From: Montifringilla adamsi
Taxonomy: Eukaryota > Chordata > Aves > Passeriformes > Passeridae
Length of the DNA stretch: 64,000 bases
Reading direction: 5' to 3'
Assembly: GCA_017590115.1 (NCBI GenBank)
Contig: JAGGNK010011225.1
Location: 1,675,387-1,739,386, forward strand
A model generated the notes under the pieces. It was not told where the DNA came from, searched no databases, and worked only from the letters and a program-made list of their open reading frames with translations. Position 1 is the first letter of the stretch. The number at the start of each line of letters is the position of its first letter. This document shows, piece by piece, positions 63,301 through 64,000 of the stretch. The position numbers were made by a program, and so were the translations under genes.

Positions 63301-64000
63301 GCAACTACCTTTGCTTTACGAAAAAGATGGCTCCATCCTTGTCCTGGAAAACCACAAAGTGGTCCTTGCAGAGCCTTCCACCAACACCTCACAGGAATGA
63401 TCGAGAGCAGAGAGCAGGGTGACTTTAACACTGTGACTAGTGAAGGCTTTTATGAAATCATACAGATTTCTTGATCTATCACTGAACAACAAAGAAAATA
63501 AAGGGCCAGCCTCCACCCCAGTGTTACGCTTTCCTAAATTTATCTGAAATGCCCAGCAAGTATGAGGAAACACCAACCAAGAATGTGAATGTCTTCCCCC
63601 CTTAGTGAACCATCTACATATCAAAATTAAGTATTATAGTGTTTTGACAAAACCTTACAGTCCAGCCAGCTGGTTAAATCCTATCAGGCATAAATTCACA
63701 GGAGCTCAGCTCTGATCCTTGTTCTGGCATTGACTTTCCCTGCATTGGGAATGCTGCATAGAATTAGAAGTCCTTTATCCAGATTTGAGTTAGAGACGTT
63801 AACTCTGTCCAAAGGACTCTGGAATTCACAAATGAAATCTAATGTATTGGTCCTAAGTGTAACTTATCAGTGGTCACTCACTGAAATGGCCTGCTTGCTG
63901 TAGCACTGTGTCATTACTTTTTGTGCCCAGTTCCTCTGAGAGTGATGTTGTAATGTCAGGGTCTAACTGAGGTTTTCTGGCATGGTACTGCCCTTCCTGG
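60391..64000. other. Unannotated 5' flank, no gene recognised
   Basis: AT-rich, becoming slightly less so after 63 kb. Short T runs lie at about 60602-60619 and 62923-62937. Overlapping open frames of 85-102 codons at 63174-63624 have no recognisable protein content. Confidence 0.6.

Overview
The window looks like avian nuclear DNA. It is AT-rich and gene-poor, interspersed repeats are sparse, and the recognisable ones are 3'-truncated CR1 LINE fragments. These carry the bird-type 3' end, with the phrase around 'gactcgatgatct' followed by short ATTCTGTG-type terminal repeats. Crocodilian or turtle DNA also carries CR1 and is not formally excluded, and the species cannot be named from the sequence.

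One protein-coding gene can be supported: VSTM2A (V-set and transmembrane domain containing 2A) on the minus strand. I rebuilt it from five coding exons with GT/AG boundaries and consistent phases: 50775-50697, 48492-48326, 47383-47333, 43988-43652 and 27747-27659. The joined coding sequence is 723 nt, which is 240 residues plus a stop. It encodes a signal peptide, a single Ig V-set domain with the paired cysteines and the D-x-G-x-Y-x-C motif, and a basic, Ser/Pro-rich C-terminal tail. Reading through the exon 4 donor gives a second plausible C-terminus of 24 residues, with a poly(A) signal about 285 nt further on.

Layout: 1-27584 is the 3' flank of VSTM2A, with no gene recognised; it holds a CR1 fragment at 18398-18960, a probable older CR1-like remnant near 11.8-12.1 kb, simple repeats and a perfect 14-bp hairpin. 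27659-50775 is the VSTM2A coding span. Its 15.9-kb last intron is featureless at this resolution, while the 47.2-50.1 kb stretch is GC-rich, with two CpG-island-like blocks and a G-run minisatellite next to the 51-bp exon 3. 50776-51512 is the 5' UTR/promoter side and contains a 65-nt T homopolymer. 51513-64000 is the 5' flank, with two plus-strand CR1 3' ends and several G/T-rich low-complexity tracts.

I see no operon, mobile cassette, CRISPR array, defence system or other unusual multi-gene system. Most other open frames look like chance frames in AT-rich DNA. The observations most worth following are the alternative VSTM2A C-terminus, the exon 3 CpG/G-run block and the CpG block inside intron 1.
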